A program made the position numbers and the translations under genes. Of a stretch of DNA of 64,000 nt, positions 55,961-64,000 are shown piece after piece (position 1 is the first letter of the stretch; the number at the start of each line of letters is the position of its first letter). The notes under the pieces were generated by a model, which did not search any database, was not told where the DNA came from, and saw nothing but the letters and a program-made list of their open reading frames with translations. This DNA comes from Lactobacillus mulieris (GTDB taxonomy: Bacteria > Bacillota > Bacilli > Lactobacillales > Lactobacillaceae), in assembly GCF_007095465.1 (NCBI RefSeq), contig NZ_SDGL01000007.1:1-64000 (forward strand), written 5' to 3'.

Positions 55961-56894
55961 ATTCTAAACTCCCCTTCTTAATTACGATTTGGTCCAGTAG
56001 TGAATCTAAATTTTCAAAATCAGTTAACCAAGTCTTGCTGGCAGTATCACTACCTGCAGCAATAGCATGCTTTAAAGCTTGTTCTTTGGTTTGTTTTTTG
56101 GCCAGATATCCTAAAAATGTTCCTAGCATTGTATCTCCAGCGCCAGCGGTATTCAAAACTTGAATTTTAGGAGCATTGCCGATAAGAATAGTATCATCAG
56201 AAACTAAAATTGCTCCTTCGCTCCCCCTCGAAATTAGAACGTTTTGACATCCCTGTTGTACAACTTTTTGAGCATAATGGATAATTTCTACTTCACTTAA
56301 CTTTCTATTAATTCCAAACCAACTTGCTAATTCATCATCGTTTGGTTTTAGTAAAAATGGATGATATTTTAAGATGTCTTTGACAACAGGATAGCTTGAA
56401 TCAACAATTAGTTTTACTTTTTTAGCTTCGCACAACATAGAGATATCAACTAAATAAGATTCATCAATTCCTGTTGAAAAGCTTCCTGATACTACTAGTG
56501 CATCATTTTCAACCAAATTATCTTCAAGTCTTTTTAGATATGCTTTCTGCAGTTCATGATTTATCTTAGGGCCAGGATTAACTTCCTTATATTCAACCCC
56601 TTGATTTAAAACCCGAGTAAATACATTTACTCTTGTAGGCTCATCTACTTGTAAAAATAATTCTCTAATTCCCTTATCTTTTAAACCTTGTCTGACAAAG
56701 TCTAAAGTGAATCCTCCACCAATACCGGTGGCAATCGAATCTACATCTAATTTTTTTAAGATAAAAGATACATTCACACCCTTACCATTTGGCTGTAATT
56801 CAAAGCTTTGGGTTCTATTTACCTTATTTGGTTCAAGTGATTGCGTTACAATTACTAAGTCAATTGCTGGATTTAATGTTGCTGTATAAATCAA
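55947..56894 (-). CDS. PfkB-family ketohexose-1-phosphate/tagatose-6-phosphate kinase
   Basis: A 315-residue PfkB kinase of the 1-phosphofructokinase/LacC group. It opens MIYTATLNPAIDLVI and has NGKGVNVSFILKKL for substrate and LNTAGAGDTMLGTFLGYL as the ATP/catalytic signature, with Asp as the base. It makes a ketohexose 1,6-bisphosphate that LacD can cleave. The start codon is TTG behind AAAGGAGAGGG. First gene of the operon, divergent from the RpiR regulator. FruK and LacC cannot be separated with certainty from sequence alone; the operon favours tagatose use. Confidence 0.92.
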   Translation of the reverse strand: MIYTATLNPAIDLVIVTQSLEPNKVNRTQSFELQPNGKGVNVSFILKKLDVDSIATGIGGGFTLDFVRQGLKDKGIRELFLQVDEPTRVNVFTRVLNQGVEYKEVNPGPKINHELQKAYLKRLEDNLVENDALVVSGSFSTGIDESYLVDISMLCEAKKVKLIVDSSYPVVKDILKYHPFLLKPNDDELASWFGINRKLSEVEIIHYAQKVVQQGCQNVLISRGSEGAILVSDDTILIGNAPKIQVLNTAGAGDTMLGTFLGYLAKKQTKEQALKHAIAAGSDTASKTWLTDFENLDSLLDQIVIKKGSLEYAKV

Positions 56895-56964
56895 AGGAAC
56901 CCTCTCCTTTCTTCCTCATTACAGTTATAATTATATGTGTTAGAATTAGTAACGAATTTCCAAA

Positions 56965-56978
56965 TTAAAGCGTTTTCA
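56965..56978. promoter_or_regulatory. cre site of the ketohexose PTS operon
   Basis: TTAAAGCGTTTTCA fits the cre consensus at 13 of 14 positions, between the kinase gene and the divergent regulator gene. A TATAAT for the operon lies at 56930-56935 (minus strand). Confidence 0.65.
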
Positions 56979-57028
56979 CAGATGAATTGGAAAATTTTTA
57001 CATTTTTTACATTATAGAAAGGTAACTT

Positions 57029-57784
57029 ATGTCAACTACAGAGTTAAGCAATGCTGAACAACATTTATGGAATATCATTCAAGCTAATCCAGATAAAATA
57101 ATCAAGATGTCGATTATTCAACTAAGTCAATTCGCCAATGTTTCAACTGCTACTGTTGTCAGAACTCTTAAAAAGATGGGCTATAATGGATTTTCATCTT
57201 ATCGTGAATATCTACGTTTAAAGAAAAAGGCAACAGCTAAATTTGACGTAATCAATGATGCCGATGACAAAATCAAGGCTGTAATTACAAAAAATGAAGT
57301 TGAAATGAATAATACCCTGCATAATCTTAGTTATAACATGATTGAAGACAGTATCATGATGACTCGCCAAGCCAGTATGGTCTATATCTTTTGTCGTGGC
57401 TTTTCTGAGTTAATTGGGCAAGAACTGATGATAAAGTTACAACTGACTGGAAAATATGTTGAACTTCATTCTGATCCTAATATTATTCGGACTATTTCTA
57501 AAAAAATCAATTCACGTGCTATTGTGATTTTTATCACTCTAAACGGCCAAACTAAAGAATTGGTCGACTCTGGCAAAGAGTTAGCTAAACATGATGTTCC
57601 AACTATTACCTTTACTACCAATGCACACGGCGATATTCTACCTTATTCAACTCAAGCTTTTATCGGCTATAAATCTGAAATAAATTATTTTCCTGATTAT
57701 GAGGTCAGATCTCGCTTGCCACTTCAAATAATGACTCGTATATTTTGTGATGCATATGCTGTTAGGATAAGTAATTTAAAATAG
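57029..57784 (+). CDS. RpiR/MurR family transcriptional regulator
   Basis: A 251-residue regulator. The N-terminal helix-turn-helix (about 1-78) has SIIQLSQFANVSTATVVRTLKKMGYNGFSSYREYL, the RpiR pattern. The C-terminal SIS sugar-phosphate domain (about 100-235) has VYIFCRGFSELIGQELMIKL and IVIFITLNGQTKELVDSGKELA. It is divergent from the ketohexose PTS operon and probably responds to a sugar phosphate from it. An AGAAAGGTAACTT ribosome site precedes it. Confidence 0.93.
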   Translation: MSTTELSNAEQHLWNIIQANPDKIIKMSIIQLSQFANVSTATVVRTLKKMGYNGFSSYREYLRLKKKATAKFDVINDADDKIKAVITKNEVEMNNTLHNLSYNMIEDSIMMTRQASMVYIFCRGFSELIGQELMIKLQLTGKYVELHSDPNIIRTISKKINSRAIVIFITLNGQTKELVDSGKELAKHDVPTITFTTNAHGDILPYSTQAFIGYKSEINYFPDYEVRSRLPLQIMTRIFCDAYAVRISNLK

Positions 57785-57785
57785 A

Positions 57786-57816
57786 AAAAAATACCAGCCT
57801 TATGGTTGGTATTTTT
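57786..57816. terminator. Terminator between the RpiR gene and the V-ATPase operon
   Basis: AAAAATACCA and TGGTATTTTT arms with a short loop; serves the two convergent units. Confidence 0.85.
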
Positions 57817-57858
57817 CAATAAGATTTGATTATATTTATTAATAATATATCTAATTAA

Positions 57859-58476
57859 CTACTTTACTTTCATAATCCTAATTATGTTGGACCTATCTGC
57901 TTCTTCAAGCTTTAATTCAATATAATGAATCGTTTCTTCCAAATTTGGAATTGTTAAATATTCTAGTCCATTAACTCTACGTCTTGTTTTTTCAATTTCA
58001 TCAGCCATTAGCTGGCATTTTTTTTCAACTTCTGCTAAGTGTAACATTTTATCAGCGATTAAATTCAACTCAGTAAAAGTTTTATCCATATCGCTATTGG
58101 AAGCTAAATAACTATAATTTAAATCTAAACTTTGTTTATTATCAGAAATATCAATAATCATTTTAGGGACTGTTACACTCATTACGTTTTCTTCTTCAAT
58201 TATTAAACTTATCTCTTTACTAGGAGCTAAAAACAATTCATTTACTAATGAAGTATTTATTAATGCTTTAGCAGAAACAAAATCTTTTAAATTATTAGAT
58301 AGTGATTTTTCTACCTCTTTGCGCAAACGATAATTTTCTTTTATGAGACTAATGAACTGCCTCATTAGTTCATCTCGCTTGTCTTTCAATAATTTATGGC
58401 CACGCTTGGCAGTAGTTAATCTTATCTTTAACTGATTTAGCTCCATTCTAGTTGGTTTAACATTCAATCGTGCCAT
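57859..58476 (-). CDS. ntpD: V-type ATPase subunit D
   Basis: A 205-residue central shaft subunit. It is mostly two long helices with [18 protein letters not shown] at the start and [43 protein letters not shown] near the end, both family signatures (shown in part). It turns inside the A3B3 hexamer and couples ATP hydrolysis to ion movement. It follows ntpB by 12 bp and is the last gene in this part of the operon; a terminator follows. Confidence 0.95.
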   Translation of the reverse strand: MARLNVKPTRMELNQLKIRLTTAKRGHKLLKDKRDELMRQFISLIKENYRLRKEVEKSLSNNLKDFVSAKALINTSLVNELFLAPSKEISLIIEEENVMSVTVPKMIIDISDNKQSLDLNYSYLASNSDMDKTFTELNLIADKMLHLAEVEKKCQLMADEIEKTRRRVNGLEYLTIPNLEETIHYIELKLEEADRSNIIRIMKVK

Positions 58477-58488
58477 AGTCTTATCCTT

Positions 58489-59883
58489 CTATTCATTATC
58501 TTGAGCCAATGACGGCAAATATTTATCTAACATATCATCTTTAATTCTCTTCAACTCTGTTCTTGGTAAAATTGATAAGAGTTTCCAACCTAAATTTAGA
58601 GTTTCTTCAATACTTCGATTAGTGTTGAATCCCTGATTAATATATTGTTCTTCGAACTCTTTAGTAAATTTGATATACAGTTTATCAGTCTCAGATAAAG
58701 CAGATTCTCCCAAAACCACAGCTAATTCTTCAACTTTTTTACCTTGTGCATATGCAGCAAACAATTGATTCATAGTTGCAGCATGGTCTTCTCTAGTTTT
58801 ACCCTTACCGGAACCTTTATCTTTTAATCTTGATAATGAAGACAAAACATCAATTGGCGGGCAAAAACCTTTCTTATATAATTCGTGAGATAAGATTATT
58901 TGTCCTTCTGTAATATATCCTGTCAAGTCAGGAATAGGGTGCGTTATATCATCTTCAGGCATAGTTAAGATAGGGATTTGAGTTACTGACCCTTTTTTAC
59001 CTACAATTCTACCTGCACGCTCATATAAAGTAGACAGATTAGTATACAGATATCCAGGATACCCTCTTCTTCCTGGAACTTCCCGTCGTGCAGCAGATAC
59101 TTCACGCAAGGCCTCACAATAGTTCGTCATGTCAGTCATAATTACCAAAACATGCATATCTTTTTCAAATGCTAAGTATTCTGCTGTTGTCAAAGCAATT
59201 CTAGGTGTTGCTATTCTTTCAATTGCAGGGTCATTTGCAAGATTTATAAATAAAACGGACCTTTCAATCGCCCCTGTTTTACGTAAATCATTCATAAAGA
59301 ATTCTGCTTCTTCAAACGTTATCCCCATTGCCGCAAAAACCACTGCAAAGTTTTCATCGGAATTTAAAACAGTAGCTTGTCTTGCGATTTGGGCTGCAAG
59401 TTCATTATGTGGCAATCCAGAACCTGAAAATACTGGTAATTTTTGTCCACGAACCAAAGTATTCAAATGGTCTATTGCAGAAATTCCAGTTTGAATAAAT
59501 TCATCAGGATAATCACGGGAAACAGGATTGATTGCTTGACCATCTATATCTAAATATTTTTCGGCAAGTAAATCAGGTCCACCATCAATCGGTTTTCCCA
59601 TACCATTAAATATTCGGCCAATCATATCTTCAGATACACCAACTTCTAATGGGTGTCCAGCAAATCTGATTTTTGCCTTCTTTAAATTAATACCACTAGA
59701 TCCTTCAAATAATTGAACAATTGCTTTATCGCCATCTACTTCTAGTACTTGGCCTCTACGAATATCACCATTGTGTAGCTCTATTTCAACTAACTCATTA
59801 TAATGTACGTCTTTTACCTTATCGACAATCATCAAGGGGCCTACAACTTCATTAGCAGTGCGATACTCTCTAATTACACTCAT
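58489..59883 (-). CDS. ntpB: V-type ATPase subunit B
   Basis: The 464-residue non-catalytic nucleotide-binding-fold subunit. It has [18 protein letters not shown] at the start, [39 protein letters not shown] in place of a Walker A loop, and [18 protein letters not shown]. It forms the hexamer with subunit A. The ATG shares its first base with the ntpA stop (TAATG), so the two are translationally coupled. Confidence 0.97.
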   Translation of the reverse strand: MSVIREYRTANEVVGPLMIVDKVKDVHYNELVEIELHNGDIRRGQVLEVDGDKAIVQLFEGSSGINLKKAKIRFAGHPLEVGVSEDMIGRIFNGMGKPIDGGPDLLAEKYLDIDGQAINPVSRDYPDEFIQTGISAIDHLNTLVRGQKLPVFSGSGLPHNELAAQIARQATVLNSDENFAVVFAAMGITFEEAEFFMNDLRKTGAIERSVLFINLANDPAIERIATPRIALTTAEYLAFEKDMHVLVIMTDMTNYCEALREVSAARREVPGRRGYPGYLYTNLSTLYERAGRIVGKKGSVTQIPILTMPEDDITHPIPDLTGYITEGQIILSHELYKKGFCPPIDVLSSLSRLKDKGSGKGKTREDHAATMNQLFAAYAQGKKVEELAVVLGESALSETDKLYIKFTKEFEEQYINQGFNTNRSIEETLNLGWKLLSILPRTELKRIKDDMLDKYLPSLAQDNE

Positions 59884-61676
59884 TATGAAAGTCCCCCCTT
59901 CTCTATAATTTCTTGAATTCTAGTTTTGATTTTAGGAGCCAACGCTTTTATTTCTTTTAAGTTCTCTTCAGAAACAAATTTACTTCTTGCAATTTTATCT
60001 CTAATTACAGTGGTCCCTTGCATTATTTCATTGAAATAAGCTCCTAATTCTAATGCTCGATTTCCCTCTTTAGCAAAAGTTAAAATATTGTTCATCATAG
60101 CTTCTTGCTTATCAAATGAAGAGTATGTATCAACCTCATCAAATGCATTTTGTTGTAAATAGTCTTCTCTAATTTGCTTAGCAACTTCCAAAGTCAGTTG
60201 TTCTTTTTCAGAAAGAGAATCAAAGCCAACTAATCTAACTATTTCTTCCAAATTTGCTTCTTTTTGCAAATATGTCATAGCTAAAGTTACTTTATGAGCC
60301 CAATTTTCTTTTTGTTTTTTATCAATGAATTTTCCAACTGCATCCATATAAAGTGAATAAGAGGTCAACCAATTAATGGCTGGGAAGTGTCGCTTTTGTG
60401 CTAACGGAGCATCTAATCCCCAAAACACCTTTACTATCCGCAAAGTATTTTGAGTAACAGGTTCAGAAATATCTCCACCCGGTGGCGAAACAGCACCTAT
60501 AGCTGTTATTGTACCTTCTCTACCCGGAGATCCTAATACTTCTGCTCTACCTGCTCGTTCATAATATTGTGCAATTCTGCTTCCAAGATATGCTGGATAA
60601 CCTTCATCCCCTGGCATTTCTTCAAGGCGTCCTGACATTTCTCTTAAAGCTTCAGCCCAACGTGAAGTCGAATCCGCCATAATTGCAACTGAATATCCCA
60701 TATCTCTAAAGTATTCAGCAATAGTAATACCGGTATAAATTGAAGCTTCTCTCGCTGCCACAGGCATATTAGAAGTATTGGCAATAAGTACCGTTCTTTC
60801 CATAATAGATTCACCAGTTGAGGGATCTTTTAGTTCAGGAAATTCATTCAATACATTTGTCATCTCATTACCACGTTCACCACAACCTACATAGATAACA
60901 ATATCTACATTTGCATACTTGGCAATCTGATGTTGTACTACAGTTTTCCCGGCTCCAAATGGTCCTGGTACAGCTGCTGCTCCACCTTTAGTTACAGGGA
61001 AAAATGTATCAATTACTCTTTGTCCAGTAATAAGTGGTTCAACAGGAACTAATCTTTTTGCAATGGGTCTAGGTTTACGTACTGGCCATTTTTGCATTAA
61101 TTTACCATTATAAATTTCACCGTCAGTTTTTCTAATAGTGTATAGAGGTTCATCCACTGTAAATTCTCCATCACTAATTTGCTCAAGAACTCCATCAATT
61201 CCATTAGGAACCATTATCTTATGATTAATAATTTTGGTTTCTTGCACACTGCCTAAGATATCACCAGGATGAACTGTTTCACCTACTTTAACTTGAGATA
61301 CAAAAGTCCATTTCTTATTTCGATCCAAACTAAGAACATTAACTCCTCTTAATAAGAAATCACTCTTAGTCTGTTGTTTAAATCTATCCAAGGGTCTTTG
61401 AATCCCATCAAACATTTCTGACAACAAACCAGGACCTAATTCAACAGATAATGGATGTCCAGTAGTTACTACCGGTTCACCAGGAGCTAACCCTGAGGTT
61501 TCTTCATAAACTTGAATTGAAGCTTGATCATTCTTCATTTCAATAATTTCACCAATTAAGCCCAGATGTCCAACATGACAAATATCTTGAATATTTGCAT
61601 CTTCCATCCCTGTTGCAACTACTAATGGCCCTGAGATTTTTATAATTGTTCCTTCCTTAAACTTGCTCCACCTCAC
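59883..61676 (-). CDS. ntpA: V-type ATPase catalytic subunit A
   Basis: A 597-residue ATP-hydrolysing subunit, very similar to Enterococcus hirae NtpA. Walker A is PGPFGAGKT, the catalytic Glu lies in [10 protein letters not shown], and the A-specific bulge region and [23 protein letters not shown] follow. The only start in frame with the homologue's N-terminus is a GTG at 61676, two bases after the ntpG stop, with no good ribosome site; it may rely on coupling to ntpG. The operon order E-C-G-A-B-D matches E. hirae. Confidence 0.97.
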   Translation of the reverse strand: MRWSKFKEGTIIKISGPLVVATGMEDANIQDICHVGHLGLIGEIIEMKNDQASIQVYEETSGLAPGEPVVTTGHPLSVELGPGLLSEMFDGIQRPLDRFKQQTKSDFLLRGVNVLSLDRNKKWTFVSQVKVGETVHPGDILGSVQETKIINHKIMVPNGIDGVLEQISDGEFTVDEPLYTIRKTDGEIYNGKLMQKWPVRKPRPIAKRLVPVEPLITGQRVIDTFFPVTKGGAAAVPGPFGAGKTVVQHQIAKYANVDIVIYVGCGERGNEMTNVLNEFPELKDPSTGESIMERTVLIANTSNMPVAAREASIYTGITIAEYFRDMGYSVAIMADSTSRWAEALREMSGRLEEMPGDEGYPAYLGSRIAQYYERAGRAEVLGSPGREGTITAIGAVSPPGGDISEPVTQNTLRIVKVFWGLDAPLAQKRHFPAINWLTSYSLYMDAVGKFIDKKQKENWAHKVTLAMTYLQKEANLEEIVRLVGFDSLSEKEQLTLEVAKQIREDYLQQNAFDEVDTYSSFDKQEAMMNNILTFAKEGNRALELGAYFNEIMQGTTVIRDKIARSKFVSEENLKEIKALAPKIKTRIQEIIEKGGLS

Positions 61677-61678
61677 TT

Positions 61679-61999
61679 TTAAAGAATATTTTGTCCTACA
61701 GCTTTTTCGACATTTTCTTCAACTTGCTTCAATGCTATTTGCTTACTACCATCTTGAGTCGGAATCAAAATCAGCGCTGGGACTATTTTTTTATCATAAT
61801 AAGCTATTGTTTCAGGAATTATCTCAGCTATATCTTCTGTGATATAGATAATTCCATAGTTTTCATGAGCTAGCTTTCTAATTAAGTTAGGCGCTTCATT
61901 AGGTAAAGAAATAGGATAAGTATCAAAGCCAATTATTCTAAATGGTAAAATAACATCTTGTTTGCCAATTACGCCTACTTTATATTTTCTATTTTCCAT
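61679..61999 (-). CDS. ntpG: V-type ATPase subunit F (NtpG)
   Basis: A 106-residue small shaft subunit. It has [19 protein letters not shown] at the start and [21 protein letters not shown] in the middle, and ends with a short helix. It binds subunit D and joins the shaft to the membrane part. It overlaps the ntpC end by 11 bases. The name NtpG follows the E. hirae gene order. Confidence 0.92.
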   Translation of the reverse strand: MENRKYKVGVIGKQDVILPFRIIGFDTYPISLPNEAPNLIRKLAHENYGIIYITEDIAEIIPETIAYYDKKIVPALILIPTQDGSKQIALKQVEENVEKAVGQNIL

Positions 62000-62993
62000 A
62001 AATTGGCCTCAATCTTTCTTGTATTTCTTTCTCAGGTAGATGGTTCTGAATACCTGAAATAATAATTCTCAAATTTTCACCTTCAAAATTGCACCGTAAA
62101 AGATAGCGAGCCAGCTGAATTGAACTATCAATATCTGTATTTGCAGTTTCAAATAGTTTAAATTTCAATAAGTCAATCAAATATTCTAATTCTGAAATGG
62201 TAATAGTATTGGAACGTATTTTCTCCTCATAAGCTAAGACTTCTGAACCAATATCTTGATTTACATGACCCAACCAATCAATAAGTCGATTATTTTTAAC
62301 TAAATTTATTAATTCTTTAGCTGGCATAGTCCCTTCATCAGATAAATATTGATATATTGCATTTTCACTTTTATTTAAAGCCAATCCTCTTTTAATAGTA
62401 CAGACATTATAAAAATCAATTATCAAATTTACATACTTTTGATAAATTACATCCATATCTTCCGATATTTTTTTTAAATGTTTGAAATAGGCTAAATCGA
62501 CACCTATTTCGATAATAGGTAATTTTTTATAAGTTTGATACTCTTCCCAAATTGAAGAAATTTCACTAGTAATATCTTTTGAAAAATAATCAGATTGTAA
62601 TGTATTAACTAAATAATTGGACTCATCTAATACATCTGACTCTAACTTGATTAATGAATTACTAAAATCTTTATTTAAAGCTTTTGCCATCATCAAAACT
62701 TTAAAATTATGAAATAAGTATCTTGCGGAAAATAGTGATACAACAGCTTTACTTGGACTTTCTTTAAAGGCCCAATTATATTCATTTATCAAATGAAAAA
62801 GCAACTTACTATCAAGCTTTTCTAAATTACTAAAGTCCTTAAACTCAAATCCATATGAAGTATTGGTAAGTAATGTAAATATTTGTTCATTAGTTTTAGC
62901 ATATATTAACTTATTAAAAAGCTCATTTGATATCAGCTTTTGTTCTTTAACTGCTATAGTCGTATTGATTAAAGCAAAACTTTTTTCTCCCAT
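61989..62993 (-). CDS. ntpC: V-type ATPase subunit C (d-type)
   Basis: A 334-residue helical subunit that links the shaft to the membrane rotor ring. It has the weakly conserved features of AtpC/NtpC: an N-terminal helix bundle with LFSARYLFHNFKVLMMAKAL and a C-terminal LIDLLKFKLFETANTDIDSS segment. It is placed between ntpE and ntpG as in E. hirae. The GGAAGATT before its ATG serves as ribosome site. Confidence 0.92.
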   Translation of the reverse strand: MGEKSFALINTTIAVKEQKLISNELFNKLIYAKTNEQIFTLLTNTSYGFEFKDFSNLEKLDSKLLFHLINEYNWAFKESPSKAVVSLFSARYLFHNFKVLMMAKALNKDFSNSLIKLESDVLDESNYLVNTLQSDYFSKDITSEISSIWEEYQTYKKLPIIEIGVDLAYFKHLKKISEDMDVIYQKYVNLIIDFYNVCTIKRGLALNKSENAIYQYLSDEGTMPAKELINLVKNNRLIDWLGHVNQDIGSEVLAYEEKIRSNTITISELEYLIDLLKFKLFETANTDIDSSIQLARYLLRCNFEGENLRIIISGIQNHLPEKEIQERLRPIYGK

Positions 62994-63017
62994 AATCTTC
63001 CCTTTCTACCCAATAGG

Positions 63018-63596
63018 TTAGCTAGCAAAGATTTTATTAGCAATTTGAGAACTTTCTGCCTTAAAAATTGCATTAATCAAGTCTCGATATAAGTAATTAT
63101 CATCTATATTATCTTTAGAAATTACTAAGCCATATTCATTTGAAAGTATCTTTTTAGAAAAAATCAATGTTTCAAATTTATTTTGTAACTCAGCTATGTT
63201 TTCTTTGCCTAATTTATGCAGTGTTTTTTCACCGAAAATAACAGAGTAAGGCCCTTGATATTTTTTCAAGATTTCGCATATAAAATTCTTCTCTTCATCA
63301 ACTGTCCAATTACACATTTTTTTAAATGCATCTTCAAAAAGTTCTTTTAAAATTGTTTGTTTAGCTAATAAAGTAGATTGCCTTTTTTTATTAATTATTT
63401 GTTGATATTCCGCTTGATAACTTTGATTAAGTTCTTTACTTTTTTGAAGCAAAAAATCTTGTTTACGAGTTATCAATTTTTTCTTTTCTGCTTCTAAATC
63501 TGACTCTATTTTTTGCAACGAAGTGAATAATTGTTGCTTGTTTTCTTCTTCTACTTGACTTAAAATTGAGTCTTTTAAATCCTTAATTTCTGTCAT
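63018..63596 (-). CDS. ntpE: V-type ATPase subunit E
   Basis: A 192-residue peripheral stalk subunit. The ATG at 63596 follows GGGAGGAAGCCCC and was chosen over a start 15 bp upstream. The first about 100 residues are a charged coiled coil rich in Lys, Glu and Gln, and the last about 85 form a globular head that binds the A/B hexamer. It lies 25 bp after ntpK. The sequence is poorly conserved in the family, but length and position fit well. Confidence 0.88.
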   Translation of the reverse strand: MTEIKDLKDSILSQVEEENKQQLFTSLQKIESDLEAEKKKLITRKQDFLLQKSKELNQSYQAEYQQIINKKRQSTLLAKQTILKELFEDAFKKMCNWTVDEEKNFICEILKKYQGPYSVIFGEKTLHKLGKENIAELQNKFETLIFSKKILSNEYGLVISKDNIDDNYLYRDLINAIFKAESSQIANKIFAS

Positions 63597-63620
63597 GGGG
63601 CTTCCTCCCATAAGTTGTAA

Positions 63621-64000
<380 letters not shown>

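Overview
The window reads as one continuous stretch of a low-GC Lactobacillus chromosome, probably from the acidophilus/johnsonii/gasseri branch. This rests on AT-rich coding, strong GGAGG ribosome sites, LPQTG surface proteins with a YSIRK-like signal, several PTS operons with CcpA (cre) sites, and Rpn/PDDEXK_2 nucleases of the type common in this genus. The species cannot be fixed from sequence alone. No rRNA, tRNA, CRISPR array or insertion sequence was seen.

Layout. 1-7.2 kb: a type I restriction-modification locus (hsdR-hsdM-hsdS, minus strand) with a truncated second hsdS that carries a 74-bp direct repeat of the active gene's start. A small hydrophobic peptide gene lies between the two hsdS copies. 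7.4-13.4 kb: a DUF1659/DUF2922 pair, a flavin-reductase-like protein, glycerate kinase, an LPXTG protein behind a zinc-free L33 gene, and glmS. 13.8-16.5 kb: an orphan sugar-binding lipoprotein, then an Rpn nuclease gene followed by two stand-alone copies of its own C-terminal domain. 16.7-22.5 kb: a 1954-residue adhesin with a nine-G tract upstream. 22.8-31 kb: an FAD reductase/MFS pair with an AraC regulator, then a beta-glucoside PTS/6-phospho-beta-glucosidase operon with a LacI regulator. 31-42.3 kb: a CoA-thioester redox cluster (two acyl-CoA dehydrogenases, family III CoA-transferase, EtfBA, acyl-CoA ligase, thioesterase, MFS, LysR, nitronate-monooxygenase-like protein). 42.6-49.8 kb: two tandem LysR/flavoprotein modules ending in a DASS anion permease. 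49.9-57.8 kb: a second Rpn gene, an unrecognised glycosidase-like protein with a perfect cre site, and a ketohexose PTS/kinase/aldolase operon with an RpiR regulator. 57.9-64 kb: a V-type ATPase operon that runs off the right edge.

How the genes may work together. The 24-49 kb region is unusually rich in redox enzymes for a fermentative lactobacillus: three fumarate-reductase-type flavoproteins (two with a C-terminal FMN_bind domain), two acyl-CoA dehydrogenases, an Etf pair, organic-acid carriers and several dedicated regulators. The simplest reading is a set of electron sinks that reduce unsaturated organic acids, one route on CoA thioesters and others on free acids. The substrates are unknown. 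The subunit K fragment of the V-ATPase keeps the sodium-binding residues known from Enterococcus hirae, so this organism may also pump sodium.

The two most novel signals are the Rpn loci, where the nuclease genes carry an internal ribosome site and start codon and one locus adds two free-standing copies of the encoded small protein, and the CoA-thioester redox cluster.
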